The notes: generated from the sequence alone by a model not told the origin. Shown: positions 11,157 through 22,837, counted from the first letter of the stretch. The stretch is DNA of 34,839 bases from Bimuria novae-zelandiae CBS 107.79 (GCA_010015655.1 ML976661.1:661781-696619); one strand, 5' to 3'. Numbers and translations are program-made.

Positions 11157-11938
11157 GGTGGGAAGATGTTTCAGGACGAGATTGTTTTTCCTTCGGTTTG
11201 GAACGAGTATTGTTGAATTGTTTGTGCTGCATTGATCTCGAGAAGAAGTTCAGGATGCATGGTGGGGTAGCTCGGAGAGCCCCGCTAACGTGGGGGCATC
11301 CGACTGAGAACCATGCTGGGAGGTTTTTCAGAAGCAGGTACCGGGCAGGGTATTTCTGGTTCGGTTTTGAGAGTCCTCACAGGGCAGGTTGGTGCAGTAG
11401 ATTGATGACGAAAGTCTGGCGTGTCTCGACCTGGCTTGCGGTGTTCGGCAAATGATTTGCTTGCCGTCCAACAACCTTGTTGACCTCTATCCTGCCGCAA
11501 ATTGCCGAAAATTCGGTTGGAATACTTCGGTCGTTCGTCCGGTATTTCTAAATTCGATGCATTGGCTTATCTGTGTACTTTTAAGGTGTAAAAGCTGAAA
11601 CGGTTTCTTCACGCGGTACTAAAGTATGTGCTCCTTCCAACCCTCTCAAGTCTATGTATCCTACATAGGAATCTCCAGTTTTAGAGCACCAATCAGTGTA
11701 ATGTTGGTCTAAGGTGAAGCTCACGACCTTCACCTCAAATCAACGGAATAAAGCACAGGCGGATTCATCCTCCAAGTAATTCTAATGTTTGGATATCACT
11801 GTTGCTGCTCATCGGAGGTGTCCTAGAAATCTTCCAATCAGTCTTAGCGCGAACCACGCCCGTGCCCACCCAGCGTCGATCCCAAAACTCCCACCTACAA
11901 CCCACGCACACACCCCAATTACTCCCTCTTCTCCAACC
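11157..11938. promoter_or_regulatory. shared divergent promoter region of ureG and the zf-HIT gene
   Basis: These 782 bp lie between the start codons of the leftward ureG and the rightward zf-HIT gene, with no coding region recognised. A CCAATCA box at 11689-11695 sits 245 bp before the zf-HIT ATG (possible HAP/CBC site), and a GATA-type site lies at 11568-11573. The last about 80 bp are C/A-rich leader sequence. Site functions are inferred from motif alone. Confidence 0.45.
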
Positions 11939-12608
11939 ATGTCCGACCCCACAATCTGTGGCATATGCGCCGCCGCCCCCAAAAAATACAAATGCCCCAC
12001 CTGTGCGCTCCCCTAGTACGTCCTCTCCTCCCCTCCCCTCCCCTCCCCTCCTCTCCTCCACACCCTTTCTAACAAACACCTAAAGCTGCTCCCTCCCCTG
12101 CTTCAAAGCGCATAAACCCACCCACGCCTCGTCTCCCTCCGAAGCCGTGAGCACAACCGAACCCGCAGCACTAGTGCTCCCAACGCCCGCCGCCCCACCC
12201 CCGCCCGTACCAAAGTACCTCCGCGCAAAAAAAGACTTCTCGCCCCTCGGCGCCGACGCGCGGTTCCAGGAGCTGCTGAAACATCATCCGACGCTGTTGC
12301 CTACCCTACAGCGTGTGTACGCCGCGACGATTGAGCCGGAGGAGAACGATGCGCCGCGTCCACGCGGGATGCGGGGGCGTGGTGCGCGGGGACACTGGAG
12401 AGGGCGGGGTAGAGGGAGAGGTGGATGGGGTGGGGATGACAGGCCGAGGTGGACGCCTAAGAGGGGTGATGAGGATGCGATGAGGATGTTGAAGGGGTTG
12501 AGGGAGGGGCGGAGGGGAGAGGTGGAGAAAGAGGGGATTGGGGAATTTGTGAGGTTGGTGGGGGAGATGTTTGGGGAGGGTAGAAAGGAGGATGAAGAGA
12601 GGGGATAG
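11939..12608 (+). CDS. zinc-finger HIT domain protein with RG-rich C-terminal half
   Basis: Exons are 11939-12015 and 12086-12608, with a 70-bp phase-2 intron containing a CCCCT repeat and CTAAC branch, giving 199 aa. The finger lies at residues 7-39: C7-x2-C10, C19-x2-C22, C27-x3-C31 and H35, with the intron between the two halves. The usual last cysteine is replaced by His39 (HKPTH). HIT fingers occur in box C/D snoRNP assembly factors (Bcd1/Hit1) and in chromatin-remodelling subunits. The length and the single N-terminal finger fit the ZNHIT3/Hit1-like class best. Residues about 62-105 hold a proline-rich linker and the conserved PKYLRAKKDFSPLGADARFQ region. Residues 117-141 form an RG/RGG stretch ([19 protein letters not shown]), typical of RNA binding and arginine methylation. 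The C-terminus is highly charged. Confidence 0.82.
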
Positions 12609-13137
12609 GGAGGAAGCGATAGATGTGTCGTGAATGAGCGGAATACTCGGTATAGCAAGATGAGCCTTAACAACGGAAGGTCGCGTGGCGAGCATTATAA
12701 GGCGTGTTGGTATGGATGAGGATGGTCCTCAGACTACTGTCGTGAGCGTCGAGCCCGCGGAGAAATTGTGCAAGTCACCTGTATGCATCTGGTATGGTTT
12801 CAACCCATTCATTTGATAAAGCTGACCCGATGTTGATCAGGATGCTTGCCGCAAGAAACCCCAACATATGGTCGAGATGTATGAGATGAGTCTCCACAAC
12901 CTCGTGAAGGACGTCGCGCGAGGAGCATACGCTATTAGAAGCGCTGACGTGCGTCCAGACGTGTACAAGACTGAGGCGGTTACATGAAAATATTACTCCG
13001 ACGGAAAGCATCTCAACCGAACACCGTCACAAACTTCGTTGTTCTGGCCGCTCAGAGCGCTTAGATACGAAAAAGCTGCAGGAAAATGGTGTCGATGGCG
13101 TAAAGCTGATGATTAGGTGTATATGGGAGGCTGTAAC

Positions 13138-13172
13138 NNNNNNNNNNNNNNNNNNNNNNNNNNNNNNNNNNN
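13138..13172. other. assembly gap (35 N)
   Basis: Thirty-five undetermined bases directly precede a 25-base run of A. The true size of the gap is unknown. Confidence 0.98.
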
Positions 13173-13197
13173 AAAAAAAAAAAAAAAAAAAAAAAAA
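13173..13197 (+). repeat. poly(A) run of 25, at the edge of the gap
   Basis: Twenty-five consecutive A follow the N-run. It could be a homopolymer that broke the assembly, or the 3' tail of a non-LTR retroelement lost in the gap. The flanks give no coding evidence for the second option. Confidence 0.8.
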
Positions 13198-13379
13198 CCT
13201 GCATGTACCAGAGTCGTAGAGCGCTACTTCACTCCGGAGAAACCCTGTTGAATGCAAGGTCGCTATCCATAGCGATACTTTTTAAGGTGATTCGACGTGG
13301 CACAGAAGTCAGCCATGACCTGAATCAGCTTGACGCTGCCGTGTTGCCGTTGGCGTCGGGCTCAAGGGCCTACTGCACG

Positions 13380-14638
13380 TTAGCCTGAGTACTCGCAGGT
13401 ACATCGCTGTTCAAAAGATACCTCGATGCTCGCCCAATCGCCAGTGAGCCCGCCATGCTTGTACCCACTAAGGATGGCCTTGACAGTTTCCTGAGGATTT
13501 ATATGGCCCATGCACTTGGCGTAACTACACCAATTTCAGTCTCTTTTGTTATGTGAGTCAGTAAATGCATGCTTCTGCTCCAGCTGACGAATATTTTTCC
13601 AGTAGAAGCGCACACTGTGTCGAAGAGGGGATGCGCCACCGTCAGGATGAGACCGGGAGCTTGGCATGCCCATGTCGTGGAGCAAAGTCACGAGGTATCC
13701 GACGCACGCAGCAGCACACCTGGATGAGCTGTTTCCTTTGCACCCCTTTTATTTGAGCGCGTTCGATGTTGCAGCAATGCACGCCTCGTGAATCTTATTC
13801 AGTATGTCTGAGCGCGTTATCCAAAGTTTCTCTGTGTAATCCGTTAGTCCAGTAAAAAGAAGGTATTAGAGGCCGAAGACTCACCCCGAATGGCATCAGG
13901 CGTTTCCGCACGGAGGTGCACCTTGGTGCCTTCGCTATTGAAGTGGGCTCCAGTACGGACATTATTTTAGATTGATTGAAGATTCATTGCGAGCGAGTTG
14001 GTAAGATACTGGTAATCCTGGTCGAATTTGAAATTATACGCGATCAAGATCCAGTTTTGGATATCAGTATCAACAGGCATATATCCACCCTTCTTGTGTG
14101 AAGCCAACCAGTCCTTTAAATGGAGAATTGCCTTGATGATGTCGTAGAGGGAATACTTGCCGCAGGCAATCGCGAGGTCCAGAAGCTGGTCTTTGTTCAG
14201 GGCGTTAGGCATCTCATGGTGCTGCCAGTGTACGATGCGAAGAATGATGAGGAACGCATCGGGCGAATCATCCGGGAGAGACATCTCTGACTTGCTGGTC
14301 TTGAAGACGTTGCCAGCCATGCGTAGACACGCGCTGCTGACACGAAACGCTTTCACACCTTTCAGAGCTCCCTGAGCGCCCACAATCAGAGTCAAGTCAT
14401 ACATGTCGTCGAGGGTGATGAGATCGTTGTCGTTGAGGTTTGCCACGAGTGAATCCTGTTTTTCATGTTTCAACTCGGGCAGAACGTCATCATCACTGGC
14501 CAGTCTAATTGCATAGTTATTGGTGAGGCGCTGCCGTTTGTTGGAAGATAGGTTCTCATAGTACCTCATCGTGGCAGCCTGAGCGAGGCTATCGTCCGAT
14601 TCATAGTCCGAGGGTTCGTGCTTAGTACGTCGAGCCAT
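13380..14638 (-). pseudogene. BTB/POZ domain protein 1, disrupted by three in-frame stops
   Basis: The start ATG is at 14636-14638. Exon 1 (13885-14638) encodes an acidic N-terminus and a BTB domain at about residues 75-175 (YDLTLIVG, KAFRVSSACLRMAGNVF, LPDDSPDAFLIILRIVH). Such domains mediate dimerisation or cullin-3 binding; the target is unknown. A TAA at 13967-13969 interrupts the frame after SLAMNLQSI, yet same-frame coding continues (NNVRTGAHFNSEGTKVHLRA). A GTGAGT donor (13884), CTAAC branch and CAG acceptor (13832) follow. Exon 2 begins EKLWITRSDILNKIHEAC and has two more in-frame stops (13749-13751 TAA, 13536-13538 TGA). Continuing coding includes HSVRFYWKNIRQLEQKHAF and a Cys-rich end (NWCSYAKCMGH, EQRCTCEY). 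Each stop can arise from CAA, CGA or similar by one C-to-T/G-to-A change. A paralogue lies 0.95 kb upstream on the same strand. Confidence 0.72.
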
Positions 14639-15586
14639 GAAGGGCCGATTGACGAATCTTCTCCGAATACAGCAACAGATAAAAAGTGAGCGAAAACCCG
14701 CGCTGTTGAGCTCTCAACCGGATTCGTGAAAAGACCGAGAAAGAAAGAGCAAGAGATGCGATCCCGAAGCCTGAGCGTAACCGCTCCGACGGGAAGCGCG
14801 ACTGAGCGACGCGCAACCTTCACCTATCGAGCAGCCGATAAGGGTCACGGCCACTCTACGGATGGCAGTGACAGAAGGGTGTTACAAGGAAAAAAAGCGT
14901 TCCTGGAGATGGAAGAAAGATGAGTGGGGGTGGCATGAGTAGACTGAGTGGCCTGAGGCCATGAGTTGCAGATTGGGCAAGTGCTCCAGACGCGAGGAAA
15001 GAACGCGCCGCGCTCGGGAAATATCCAGTCATGCAGGAAGTGCAAAGTACCGTACTTTCACGCTGGCACCAAATGGGATGTGCACCGCTATAGCGATATC
15101 CTGAGGCTCACAAGCCTCGGTGTGATACCAGACAAGAGCGGGAGGCGTGCGGTGGGCGTGATGCTAGGCTCCAGAAAGCGCACAAAAGACGATGGCACGA
15201 ATGGCCTCGGGTGACTGAAAGCCCTTGATGTGCAAGAGCATCATTTTATGAAAGTCTCTCTTGTATAATAATGTGGCAGGATTCCCGGAGACTCCTGAAC
15301 CTACAGCCAGTACATCCATGTCTACCCATCGCGGCCCTGACTAAAGAGAATTTAATCCAGATCAGATGCAAGCATAGCAGGCGTACCCGAGCCTAACGAT
15401 TTCGCCGCACTTCCCCCATCTCGTGATAGAAAGTAGTTAGTATAGGATTAGCGTCGGGATTTCCGTTAACAGCGTTCGTGCGCAAAAGACGCAACCGACA
15501 ACGCCCTTGTCGTAAAAGTTGTCGACAAACAGGTGACTCATTCTACCGCTCGATTATCCCTCCGTAGAGTTGTTTCACTTGGTTTT
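14639..15586. other. intergenic region between the two BTB paralogues
   Basis: It holds the upstream region of BTB gene 1 and the downstream region of BTB gene 2. No recognisable protein, RNA gene or repeat is seen; an 82-codon frame at 14966-15214 (+) has no family resemblance and is probably chance. Confidence 0.5.
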
Positions 15587-16786
15587 TTAGCAACTTTTAG
15601 CCCAAACACATGTGTATGCGCAACCGTTGACGTACCTCGGCTCTTCCCATATATATGAGAGCCCATGATGTGGATATTGATCTAGTACATCCTTGACAGA
15701 TGACACGAGTTGATGATGATGCTTGTTGAGGTTTTGGGCGTTACGGATATCGGCAATCTTATACCAGTAAAAATAGACGCCGTGACTCATAGTGACTTCG
15801 AGGGGACCGAATACAAGCTCATGTTATGATAGACTGACATGAGACTCCAAAGATTTCTCTCGCAAAAAGGAACTTTTCCCTGTGTGAACACCTCTGTAAG
15901 TGAAGAGCGGCATGCATCCAGAATCTTTCTGAGCAGGTCTGACCGGGTCTTGGCTATTTCATCCTTGTGGAGGTCATTAGATATTGGGTACCTTCTTTAA
16001 GAAGTGAAGCGTATTTCAAACTCACCGCGGACAGATGCGGGCATTAGTGAGCTTAACTCAAGTTTTTTTCGGGCAGTCAAAATCTCCTTCTTATCCCGTT
16101 TTAGTGTATAGCACAAGGCGCCACCAGGCCTGGTAGCCTGTAGGTGCATCGAAAATGAATTGATCAGATACTCACGCTCCTCCTCGAATTTTAAAGAAGT
16201 GGGTGATGATGATCCAATCTTGGATGTGTGAATCGAGTGGAAGTATCTTGATTGGACACTTGCCAGACATGCTGGTATCATACCAGTCCAAACCCAATGC
16301 CTCAATTTTGTGGGCCTCAAACCGCTTGTTAATGTGGATTATAGGTGTGACAATAACCAGCTGAAGAAAATATTTGTCGCAAAGAAATGCGAGTTCGCGA
16401 AGTTGACTGCGGTCCAAACTGCCTAGAAGCTCGTAATGCCTGTGATGAAGTATGCGGAGAATGATTAGAAACGCTTCTGGATCGTCGTCTGGGAAGGCAA
16501 TTTCCGAAACTGAGCTTTCCTAGAATTTTCCGCTCAACATAGCTTTGAAGGAATCGCCGGAAATCGTCATGATTGCACTGTGGACCCGGATAGCCTTTAC
16601 AGGCGCGTCTAGTTCTTGGCCGACGACCAGAGTCAGGTCGTACTTCTCATGCAGGGTGATGATGTCACTACTGTCGAGAGACGCGATCAATTGCCTGAGC
16701 TCTTGTTGCCGTTTATCGTCGGTTCTGGGGGCTTTGCTCCTCTGATCCAGTCCATTCGGCGCTTCGGCTTTCCGCTTGCCGGCCAT
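15587..16786 (-). pseudogene. BTB/POZ domain protein 2, disrupted by a stop and frameshifts
   Basis: The start ATG is at 16784-16786 (MAGKRKAEAPNGLDQRSKAP). The BTB domain covers about residues 45-150 (KYDLTLVVG, KAIRVHSAIMTISGDSF) and is cut by TAG at 16520-16522 right after MLSGKF. The same frame continues with ESSVSEIAFPDDDPEAFLII, so a Gln codon (CAG) is the likely ancestor. A one-base shift in an A-run at 16189-16192 separates IQDWIIITHFFK from EEEREYLINSFSMHLQ. A GTGAGT donor at 16025 aligns with the intron of paralogue 1, and the next exon (from about 15963) gives KTRSDLLRKILDAC, matching ITRSDILNKIHEAC there. The C-terminal piece (HGVYFYWYKIADIRNAQNLN..., stop at 15587) is in yet another frame and ends with three Cys. 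It is clearly a diverged tandem duplicate of 13380-14638, and both copies are broken. Confidence 0.72.
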
Positions 16787-17880
16787 AGCTGCAGCTCGCT
16801 ACACAGATGTTGAGAGATGCAGTCGGCCACTGTATTGTTCATCCAGGGGTAACACACAGGACCAAGACAAGTGTAAATAGAATTGTCTTACCCGACCTTG
16901 CACCTTCACGATTAACGGTAGAAAGAGCAACAGTAGTGGCAAGGGGCGACTTTGCGCAGTGGAGCCGTACTAAAGCTGCGAGTGGAAGAGATGAAAGTGA
17001 GGAATAAGGGAATGGTGAGGTACAAGATTGTTGTTGGGGAGGTGGTGGGGAACACGACGCATCCTTAGTCAATGCAGTGCGCCATGGAAGGTTCTCCTTT
17101 AGCTATCAATGGATGATTTAACATTGTCGAATTTACGGTACGTGGCGGAAACGTCTCGACCTTTGTTTCACAGATGGGATGTCCTTTCATTGGAAAGCGA
17201 AATTGGTTCTGCATTACGTTGCTGGAACTACGCAGCAGAGTTGTTGCTATGGTTGCGTAGCGGATAGGTTCCCAACGACTCAATCACGTTCATGAACAAT
17301 ATGCGGAGAGACTGGGCGTACATCACCAATGCACCCGTAGAACAAATCTGCCGAATAGCCAATAATGATCCCGGCAAGACCAAACCGTCACAATCAACAT
17401 GGGAAGGAAGACACCACAGCTGGACAAAAATCCATGTCTACCTACTCACACCACATCGACTAATAAACGTACACCTCAGCCCATCCATTCCATCTCGTCC
17501 TCAAAAGAACCAAGAGTATAACGATCCAAGCGGGTAGCATACACACCACCAACTCCTCTCTGTCCGCGCATTCGGAACAGAAATGCACCATCCCCAACCC
17601 AGAAAACAGCTCCGTGGAGCCATATCAAATAAAACGCCTTACAAACAAAGGAGATTACGGGTCCCAAAGTAAGCTCGTGAAGGGTAACGTATGGTGACCA
17701 TACAGATGAAGTTCCGAGGTAGGGAAAGGGGGGCTTTTCCTTGACTCGAAGGGGGGTTGGAGAGAATATACACGGCGATGTGTTGGTGCGTGGAATGAAA
17801 GCATACTAAGAAGCGCTTATGCTCCTCTCTTTTTCAAGTCCGCAATTTCGCTGTCGACTTCTTTTCTTCGCTTTTCCAGC
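16787..17880. other. intergenic region: BTB2 upstream side and cyclin 3' flank
   Basis: No gene is recognised. The right part would hold the 3' UTR of the leftward cyclin gene. At 17817-17880 a frame offset from the cyclin frame encodes a charged coiled-coil-like tail; see the finding on the cyclin C-terminus. Confidence 0.5.
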
Positions 17881-19970
17881 TTATAGCACGCCTGCCCACA
17901 TACCAGGCCCCGAACCCGGGAAAATCTGTGCAGTTTCTGTTCCACAGCATGTTCGCTTCTTCCCAAAGTCTTTCTGAAATGGCATGCGACGCTCCGGCAC
18001 GGTGAGCTTTGGGGACTGCAGCCCTTTTGGCTCTGTGCCGGCGGGTCTCTGCCCGCGGGAGATGAAAGGCTGCGCAACCGAGCGATCGGGCAACACAGTC
18101 GTCTGGCCACGGAGAAAAGATGTAGAAAGGGAGTTGTGAAGCAAGTGGCGAACGTTCTGTTGCAGGTCCGCAGATGACCGACCACGCTTCCTGCTCGCCT
18201 TGGTGGCGGGCGTGCTGATGTCGGTGGGACTGTCAACCTTGACTGGCGTAGCGTCTGAATCATCAATGTGGAAGCTGTCTAGGTCTGGTGAAGACATGGG
18301 CTCACTAGGTGCGTACTCGTACTGCTCCTTGCACTTTGACAGCGCAGGATACGGTAGCCTCGCGCTGCGGCATGTCGCCAAACGGGCCAATTTGGCCTGG
18401 TTCGGCGCCCAACCAGCAGACGAAACAGACGAGATCGAGGACGCACGCGAAGAGCGGGAGTTGTCTGTGATCATAGACTCTGGTGATGAAGCGGACGATG
18501 TAGTCGAAGGGGCAAGAGAAGGACGTCGGCTGGGGAAGTGGTAGGCCTCCAACCCGGTCCGGATACTTGGGTTGTACTGGTCGACGCAACTGCGCGCCAG
18601 AGACGAGCTTTGCGCCTGTGCCATTGCCGAGCACATCGAGGGACGCCTCGCACCATATGCCATAGCACTCGCTGCAGGGGTGTTTGAGACAGTGGATTGA
18701 GGTGTCAAGGTAGGCGTAGGCAGTGGACCCAAGCGAGGCATCCAAGGAGTAGGAGGCAGAAGTTCGGGCTTCGGTTCAAGGAAACGAGGGGCCTTATAAT
18801 GGGATGGAGTAGGTGTACCCTCCTGCGAGCTATATCCTTCCGACGTCGAAGATCTGATGGAGTATTGGCTGCTCTGCGGTTGCATCGCAGGGCGTATGGG
18901 GGTGACTGGTGTTTTGGGTGCGGTGTCAACGATATCCAACTCGGGCGTCAAACACGGTAAAACATGCCTCCAGGTGTTGGGCAAGCATGCACCAGGAGAC
19001 GGAGGTGGGATCGATGGGGTGTGACGCAGGACGATCTCCTGCCACCTTTCCCAAACGGGATCGGTGATATGGAGCTTCCAGTTCACAGCCGCGAGGAACG
19101 CCATCTCATTAGCGTTGATCTCGCATACTTTCAAACCCGAGATCTTACTCCACGCACGAGCAGAGTAGTTGCGATCCTGCAGATATTTGGACGCAAGGAT
19201 GAGAGCAGCAAGGAACATGCGGCGACCACACTGCAGGGCTCGGACGGATACAACATCCTCAGGCTGCTCCATGGTGAAATCATGCTTCGGCACATGGATT
19301 TTGATGAGAACCAAGTAGTACAAAGCAACCTGGAGAGTGGAATAGCTCGTCCGAGAACGACGCAGAGTCTCCTGGATGAAAGTGCGCAGAGGCAGAACAC
19401 CACGTCCAGACGCTGTCTCGCATCGGCTGGCGGGCACAGAGGTAGGCCAGATGACCTCGACCATCTGAGTAGCAGAGTCTTGAAGGGGGTATTCAATCAG
19501 CGGAAGAACCGGGGAACTGGGAGGCGTGAATACTAACCGACAAGGCAGTCGACAAAGTTGACCTTGCGATCGCACTGGCGTACGAGCGGCGGAGGCTGTC
19601 TGCTAATGCCTGAGGATGATCGCCGAGGATGGTGTCGCTGTTCCGTTGGTAGAGAGACCTCCGTCCGCAGAGGCGGGAGGACCCGTTCGGGAACATTATC
19701 CCGGCATGGCGCCTGGTATTGCGGAAAGGTGCTGACCCTACTGATCGGCGCCAACGAAGCTAACGATCCTGAGATGACTGGGCGGGACCTAGAGCTCCAT
19801 TCGTCTGCTCCCCAGCTGGAAGACAGCGATGTCGAGTTGGATGTCTGCGATGCTACGTCTGAGAAGACTGAAGAAGTGGAAGAAGAGGCGGATGAGGAAA
19901 GAGAGGGCGCATATGGATGACTTCTCGGAGAAGCATTGCCAAGGTAGGAAGAAGGGTAAGTGTCGTTCAT
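17881..19970 (-). CDS. Pho85/PHO80-type cyclin (Pcl-like)
   Basis: Exons (-) are 19538-19970 and 17881-19478, with a 59-bp phase-1 intron that falls inside the conserved NFVDCLV|DSATQMVEVIWP motif, giving 676 aa. Start ATG 19968-19970 (MNDTYPSSYLG) was chosen over any upstream in-frame codon because none is ATG. The cyclin box is at about residues 138-300: LRTFIQETLRRSRTSYSTLQ, ALYYLVLIK, RRMFLAALILASKYLQDRNY, WSKISGLKVCEINANEMAFL and VNWKLHI. This is the PCL1/2-type arrangement that binds a Pho85-class CDK to control cell-cycle entry, polarity or nutrient response. The box is flanked by long Ser/Pro-rich disordered arms (N-terminal about 130 aa, C-terminal about 370 aa) full of SP/TP sites, likely phosphoregulated. 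The C-terminus has GKKRTCCGTE. A KASRKRGRSS stretch may be a nuclear signal. Which Pcl paralogue it is cannot be said. Confidence 0.88.
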
Positions 19971-22629
19971 GGTGTAGAGAAATTGCAAAGGGACAACACC
20001 TTGTATAAAGGCGTTTACAAGGACTGAGTGGAGATGCACACTATGGTGTTACGTCTCGAAGTGCTGACCTCGCGGTAGACCTGGAGTCGTGTGGCAAAGC
20101 GTGATCAGGTGGTCGTGGGGTGACCGAGGAAGGAACCGATAGACAAACCGTACGAATATGGCCCTACGTGCTGATCGTGTGATTATTCGAGACTTGCGTC
20201 CAGTCTCTTGTTCTTGCGGTCTTCAAGATCGTCGTGTTCGATTACGTCGTGTAGTGTGATCGTCGTATTACTGGCGATCCGTACGTATGCGACTTGGTCG
20301 AGAGAGATGTCGAAGACCGGGAAACGATCAGTTGTTGTAGGTGCGATTGACAGACTTGCGGATGGTGCTTGTTCGAACAGCGATGAAGATGGTCGGACGG
20401 GCTCCAAGCGTTACCAGAGGGTACTCCAGTAACCGTCAGCCGCAGAAATCACTAAACAAGACCCTGGATGAGATCTGTCCGCAGTACACTTCGAAGGTAA
20501 GCTTTGCGACAGCTGTAGCTATCGTAAGAGCTCAAGGTGACGAAGAACGCGGAGATCTAGTAGGCGAAACCTCCGAAGGCGAAGGTCTTGTTGATAGAAG
20601 CGGTAGTGAATTCTTTGGCGACAGTTACTGGAGTAGTATCGTTTACGGTGAGGTACATTTCGACTATATCGTCCGATGTAGGAAGTGATTCTTTGTAGTG
20701 ACCAGCTAAGCGCGGAGTCACCAACCGGAAGCAGCTTCGAATGTCGTCGGAATAGCGTGCAGGAGACGCCGAGATGTTATTGGTGTATTATTATCGGTGG
20801 TTGGCACATGTGAGGTTGCAAAAAGTAGCCGAGGGTCGATGGGATGGTCGAGGTGGAGTCGAAGGTGAAGTGGCGGTCGGCACTCGGCGCAGCTGCGAGT
20901 GACGGATGCGGAAGGGGCGGTGGAGGGGTGCGAGTAGATGCAGGTACGGGCCCTAAGATATAAAGGCGCGGTGTTTAATGACCGACTTGTTTGAGGGATG
21001 AGTCCTCGCAGGCACCAGAGCTGTGGCGAGGAATAGGCTTGGTTCTGTCGCTGCTGGCTGGAGACAAAGGCTAGGCAAACGGGGGAGCGGAGAGTGGCGG
21101 GAGATGGACGAAGGTCGTTCGCGCGCAGTGTGTGGGAGCTGCACACGCTCAAATGAGGCCCTTGGGCTCTTGCGGCGGTTCTGAGGGGACCATCGTGATG
21201 TGAGTATGGAGGTGAAGATGCGTGCTGGGGCTGGCTTTCTATATCGTCTACCCTCACAGCTGGCCTCCCCCCCGACTTGGCCCGTGCGCCAATGACTGTA
21301 CGTGTGGCAAAGGGAAGGCTTGGGCTGGCTCAACCAGCGCGCCCGATTTTTCTCCCACGGCGGCGAACTGCAGCCACACACATGTTTGCTATTTGCCATC
21401 TAGCGACTGCTGCCTTGCCCACTGCGGCTCTTACGGTGTTGTGGTTCCCACACATGCGGAGAGCGTTCGCAGTGAACACACACCTAACTTCCCAGGGAGG
21501 GCGCTCGCGCTTCGGCGGTAGGCTGCAGAGCACAACCACTGCGACACTGCCTGGGCCGGGGCTCAGCCAGCGCGTCTCAGCGTCCCTGGATGACGAAGAA
21601 TCCGGCCAGGCTCAACAAGAACTTCCGTCGCGCCTTGGGTCGCTCGCACACACACACCCTCGGTCTCTACGCTCTGCTCTCCTTTTCCAAGTCGAGCTTG
21701 CGTATACGGCTTCAGCTTGTCCCCCGCTGCGTCGCCGCACTTCTCCACCGCCGCCAGCGGAGGCCAGCCAATGGCGCAGGGGCTGAATCCCCGTCATTCA
21801 GTTGTCTGACTGTTCGCATTGGCCCGCTGCGCGACAGACGCCCCCAATGCGGCGCGTTTTGCTATCTTTGCTGCCTGCCCCCAGTGTGGTCGATTTAGCG
21901 ATCGATGCCAGTCACAATCACTCAACATGACGGCGTCCTTGGTTGTTGTGCCTGCGATGCCAAGTGTATGGCGGCTATTCCTGCTTAGAACAAACACAGC
22001 ATCCACCGGGGATGCGCTGATGCCCGGCACAAGCCAGCTGGCAGATTGGAAATGCTTCGCGGTGTCGGCCGCAAGTCTGGATATCATCTTGCGACCGATG
22101 AACGCACAAACTTCGGTGCCGCGGCCACGGCCGTTGCCCTGTTGCTCAGCAAGCAAATGTTGAGGCTGTGGCTGCAATCGCGATGACACGCATTTGCTTG
22201 GCGCGACATACTGAACCCCCTTCATTGCGTCAGGTTGAGACGAAAAGACGAGCCGAGCAAGCTGACAACCAAACGATGCGAGACACTGCTCACGCCTGCC
22301 GAAAAATTTGTGAGACCGTGACGCTCGACCTCGCTTTCGCAGATCGTTTGTCAAAGGCCGCACACGCTACTCTGCAATGATGACCACGAGGCCACGCCTG
22401 ACTGGGCTGCTGGGCGTGGTTTCGTTCCGCACTTCGCACTCCGATCTATCCCGAGCACGCAATGGAAAGTCGCGGGCTTTGCTGGCGCTGAGTCACTGGC
22501 CATCGGGCCGTGCGCCAGGCAGCTCTAGCCAGTCGGCCAAGCATCTCCGCAGGCAGGACACTGTGTACGGACACTAGCCGCAGGAGGAAGAAAATCCTGT
22601 TTTGCCGCCAGCATGACCAAGCAGCGCCT
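19971..22629. other. 2.7-kb region without a recognisable gene (cyclin 5' side)
   Basis: The part next to the cyclin start is probably its promoter and a long 5' leader, which is common for fungal G1-type cyclins. From about 21,230 to 22,600 the sequence is GC-rich and carries many overlapping open frames on both strands, none with a domain, a signal peptide or coherent splice sites. I see no tRNA, rRNA or repeat. The transposon at 22636 borders it on the right. Confidence 0.45.
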
Positions 22630-22635
22630 GCCTCC

Positions 22636-22686
22636 ACCAGGTCCGGCAATAATTCGTGCACGAATTTTCTTAGATTTGTCAGCCGC
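22636..22686 (+). repeat. left terminal inverted repeat
   Basis: It starts ACCAGGTCCGGCAATAATTC and contains the perfect 16-bp palindrome AATTCGTGCACGAATT at 22651-22666. It is identical to the reverse complement of 24214-24264. Confidence 0.93.
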
Positions 22687-22837
22687 GACCACCAAAAGCC
22701 ACCTACCTATACAAAACCTTATACAAACACGGTCTGTACACGGTTTTTAATGCGATTTTTTGTGATTTGGTTTATGAGGCTGCAAATTATCGTACAAAAT
22801 AGTATATACAGCGATTTTCTGGTGTTGAGGGTCTTCT

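Larger units (their letters stand above)
12609..13379. other. intergenic region with assembly gap
   Basis: No gene is recognised here. The stretch separates the 3' ends of the zf-HIT gene and the first BTB pseudogene and contains the N-run and the poly(A) run listed separately. Its sequence is interrupted, so a small gene or repeat in the gap cannot be excluded. Confidence 0.5.

Noticed and set aside
20718..21257. 179-codon leftward frame upstream of the cyclin
   Set aside because: It is Ser/Pro/His-rich without domain, overlaps other open frames, and lies where a promoter or long 5' leader is expected.
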